From NCBI GenBank assembly GCA_017436125.1, contig JAFSDS010000046.1, forward strand, positions 1-49,134: a stretch of DNA of 49,134 bases, given 5' to 3'. Positions 48,012 through 49,134 of this stretch are shown piece after piece. The translations under genes and the position numbers were made by a program. The stretch is from Oscillospiraceae bacterium (lineage in GTDB: Bacteria > Bacillota > Clostridia > Oscillospirales > Ruminococcaceae). The first letter of the stretch is position 1; each line of letters starts with the position of its first letter. The notes beneath the pieces are model-generated. The model ran no database searches. It was given only the letters and a program-made list of their open reading frames with translations, and was not told the DNA's origin.

Positions 48012-48222
48012 TTTTGTCCCTCCTGTCTTTTATCCACATAAGGATATACAGGCCAATTATATTAAACCCAAGGGAAAAATATAGCAGAACCGTTGAAAAA
48101 ATGCTTTCGGTGAAAATAAGAAGAATAAGGCAGCCGATAAGGCATATCATGCCCGCAAGGATAAAAATAAGCCCGCGTTTTTTATTTGAAAGCCCTTCCC
48201 AAAATCTTATGACTTTGTCCAT
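47998..48222 (-). CDS. Small two-helix membrane protein
   Basis: 74 residues with two hydrophobic helices (GLIFILAGMICLIGCLILLIF and STVLLYFSLGFNIIGLYILMW) and a charged C-terminal tail (KDRRDKNDKE). The family is unknown. The ATG at 48222 is chosen because AAAGGA lies ~6 nt upstream; earlier ATGs overlap that site. It overlaps the alr start by 14 bases, so the two are coupled. Confidence 0.7.
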   Translation of the reverse strand: MDKVIRFWEGLSNKKRGLIFILAGMICLIGCLILLIFTESIFSTVLLYFSLGFNIIGLYILMWIKDRRDKNDKE

Positions 48223-48240
48223 ACTTTTTCCTTTCATCAA

Positions 48241-48774
48241 TCAGGGAATGTAATAGTCGATGATTTCTTTTGCGGCGGCTTTATCATCTTCGGAAAGAAG
48301 AAGCATTACAACAAGTTCCCCCGCCTGATAAATTTCGCCCTCAAGGGCGATATCATAGGAATCATATACATCATAGTTGAGGAATTCGTTTATGCGGTCG
48401 TCCTTTCTCATTTCAAGAGAATCCATAACATCGTTTGCCTTGCCATCTTTAACATGAAGGATAACAACATCCGCAAGACCGTATTTTCCGTCGGCGGAGC
48501 GGACTTCGTGGCTGATTATATTACTAAGGTCAAGGTAAAACTGTTCGGAAAGAACAAGTTCGTCCGTTATTACTTCAACGCTTTCTGCGGTAAGTTCGCT
48601 TATATCCAAAGCGGCATAGACCTCATCCGCAACAAAGGAAAGATCAAGCATATCGTAATCATATTCGTTTGGATTGATTTCTTCTTCTGCTTCGTTTTCG
48701 CCGGAACAGGAGCAAAGACATAAAACAGCAAGAATAGCGATAAGGGCGGTTATGGCAAAAAATTTCTTTTTCAT
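48241..48774 (-). CDS. DUF4358-like lipoprotein
   Basis: 177 residues. Lipoprotein signal (MKKKFFAITALIAILAVL, lipobox near CLCSC) followed by an acidic linker. The domain has LDISELTAESVEVITDE and the pattern SADGKYGLADVVILHVKDGKANDVMDSLEMRKDDR, typical of the DUF4358 family of Firmicute lipoproteins of unknown role. The ATG at 48774 follows GGAGG at ~9 nt. It is the first gene of the leftward operon that includes alr. Confidence 0.8.
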   Translation of the reverse strand: MKKKFFAITALIAILAVLCLCSCSGENEAEEEINPNEYDYDMLDLSFVADEVYAALDISELTAESVEVITDELVLSEQFYLDLSNIISHEVRSADGKYGLADVVILHVKDGKANDVMDSLEMRKDDRINEFLNYDVYDSYDIALEGEIYQAGELVVMLLLSEDDKAAAKEIIDYYIP

Positions 48775-48954
48775 CAAAAACGCCTCCTTTCATGCAAACT
48801 ATCATACCCTTTTCCACGCACTTTTTGGTTAACTCTTTGTGAATAATGGGCATAATATGGTATTATAATAAAGTAATTATATATTATTTTCTTCTTTTAT
48901 ACAATATCTATTATATTCCTTTTAAAATTTTCTTAAATAAAAGGATAATTTTTG

Positions 48955-48983
48955 TTGACAAATCGAAAAGGGTTTGGTATAAT
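48955..48983 (+). promoter_or_regulatory. tRNA operon promoter
   Basis: Full consensus: TTGACA, 17 bp, TGG-TATAAT (extended -10), 14 bp before the tRNA-Gly gene. The ~180 bases between the lipoprotein start and here are AT-rich and show no gene. Confidence 0.9.
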
Positions 48984-48997
48984 AATTCGTGCATTAT

Positions 48998-49071
48998 GCG
49001 GATGTAATTCATTGGTAGAATGCCAGCCTTCCAAGCTGGATAGGGGGGTTCGATTCCCCTCATCCGCTCCA
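48998..49071 (+). tRNA. tRNA-Gly (anticodon TCC)
   Basis: 74 nt including an encoded CCA. Acceptor GCGGATG / CATCCGC, anticodon stem CCAGC / GCTGG with loop CTTCCAA (anticodon at 49030-49032), and T-loop GGTTCGATTCC. All arms pair. Confidence 0.97.
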
Positions 49072-49075
49072 ACTT

Positions 49076-49134
49076 GCGCCGTTAGCTCAGCTGGATAGAG
49101 CATCTGCCTTCTAAGCAGAGGGCCGGGGGTTCGA
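49076..49134 (+). tRNA. tRNA-Arg (anticodon TCT), 3' end outside window
   Basis: Begins GCGCCGT, D-arm GCTCAGCTGGATAGAGC, anticodon stem TCTGC / GCAGA with loop CTTCTAA (anticodon at 49110-49112). It is cut in the T-loop by the window end. It is co-transcribed with tRNA-Gly, 4 nt downstream. Confidence 0.95.

Noticed and set aside
46716-48041. 441-codon plus-strand frame across alr and rimI
   Set aside because: Antisense to two genes with complete catalytic motifs.

Overview
The window reads as chromosome of a low-to-moderate GC Firmicute of class Clostridia. The signs are strong AGGAGG ribosome sites, frequent TTG and GTG starts, sigma-A type promoters, a Gram-positive LexA box, a FeoA-FeoB-Cys-rich-protein operon, a ClpE-like ATPase with an N-terminal zinc finger, and Firmicute phage lysis genes. 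The genus cannot be set from the sequence.

Layout. 1-9.4 kb: the 3' end of a large serine recombinase; a CoA-disulfide reductase with a rhodanese domain; an AEC-family permease; an XRE regulator; and an operon of a BlaI-type repressor, a BlaR1-like membrane metallopeptidase with an unusual C-terminal half, and two lipoproteins. 9.4-29.9 kb: a compact phage-like element. A CI/LexA-type repressor diverges from a promoter that carries repressor operators and a perfect LexA box. That promoter leads almost directly into terminase, scaffold, capsid, beta-propeller tail protein, tail fibres, portal, a toxin-like protein and a holin-endolysin module. No integrase, excisionase or replication gene is present, so this is either a stripped short-tailed prophage or a domesticated particle. 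29.9-49.1 kb: housekeeping genes, namely a TRIC-like channel and dITPase, an M42 peptidase, a class II aldolase, a two-component system, feoAB, AlkD-like, recG, an ECF S component, a DUF5711-like protein, cvpA, pgsA, clpE-like, rimI-alr and tRNA-Gly/tRNA-Arg.

The most interesting part is 23.7-27.95 kb. The gene after the portal and connector encodes a 419-residue protein whose 63-residue pre-toxin block (residues 246-308) leads into a C-terminal domain of different base composition, followed by small immunity-like genes. The DNA for this block recurs twice downstream (25651 and 27191). Each copy lacks a start codon. One leads into a different C-terminal domain and the other into an immunity-like sequence, and the two cassettes are interspersed with further toxin remnants and small immunity-like genes. 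This is the architecture of a polymorphic toxin with silent orphan C-terminal cassettes, here placed in the late operon of an SOS- and CI-controlled capsid element.

Two DNA-level patterns span more than one gene. An operator-like dyad CAC-N5-GTG (best form TAACAC-N5-GTGTTA) occurs at the repressor promoters and again at the cassette boundaries and before the lysis genes. The octamer TTGAGCAC (often TTTGAGCACSG) occurs 17 times by eye in both orientations and several reading frames, and its GTGCTC/GAGCAC core forms the stems of three terminators. All calls rest on reading the sequence; no database search was possible.
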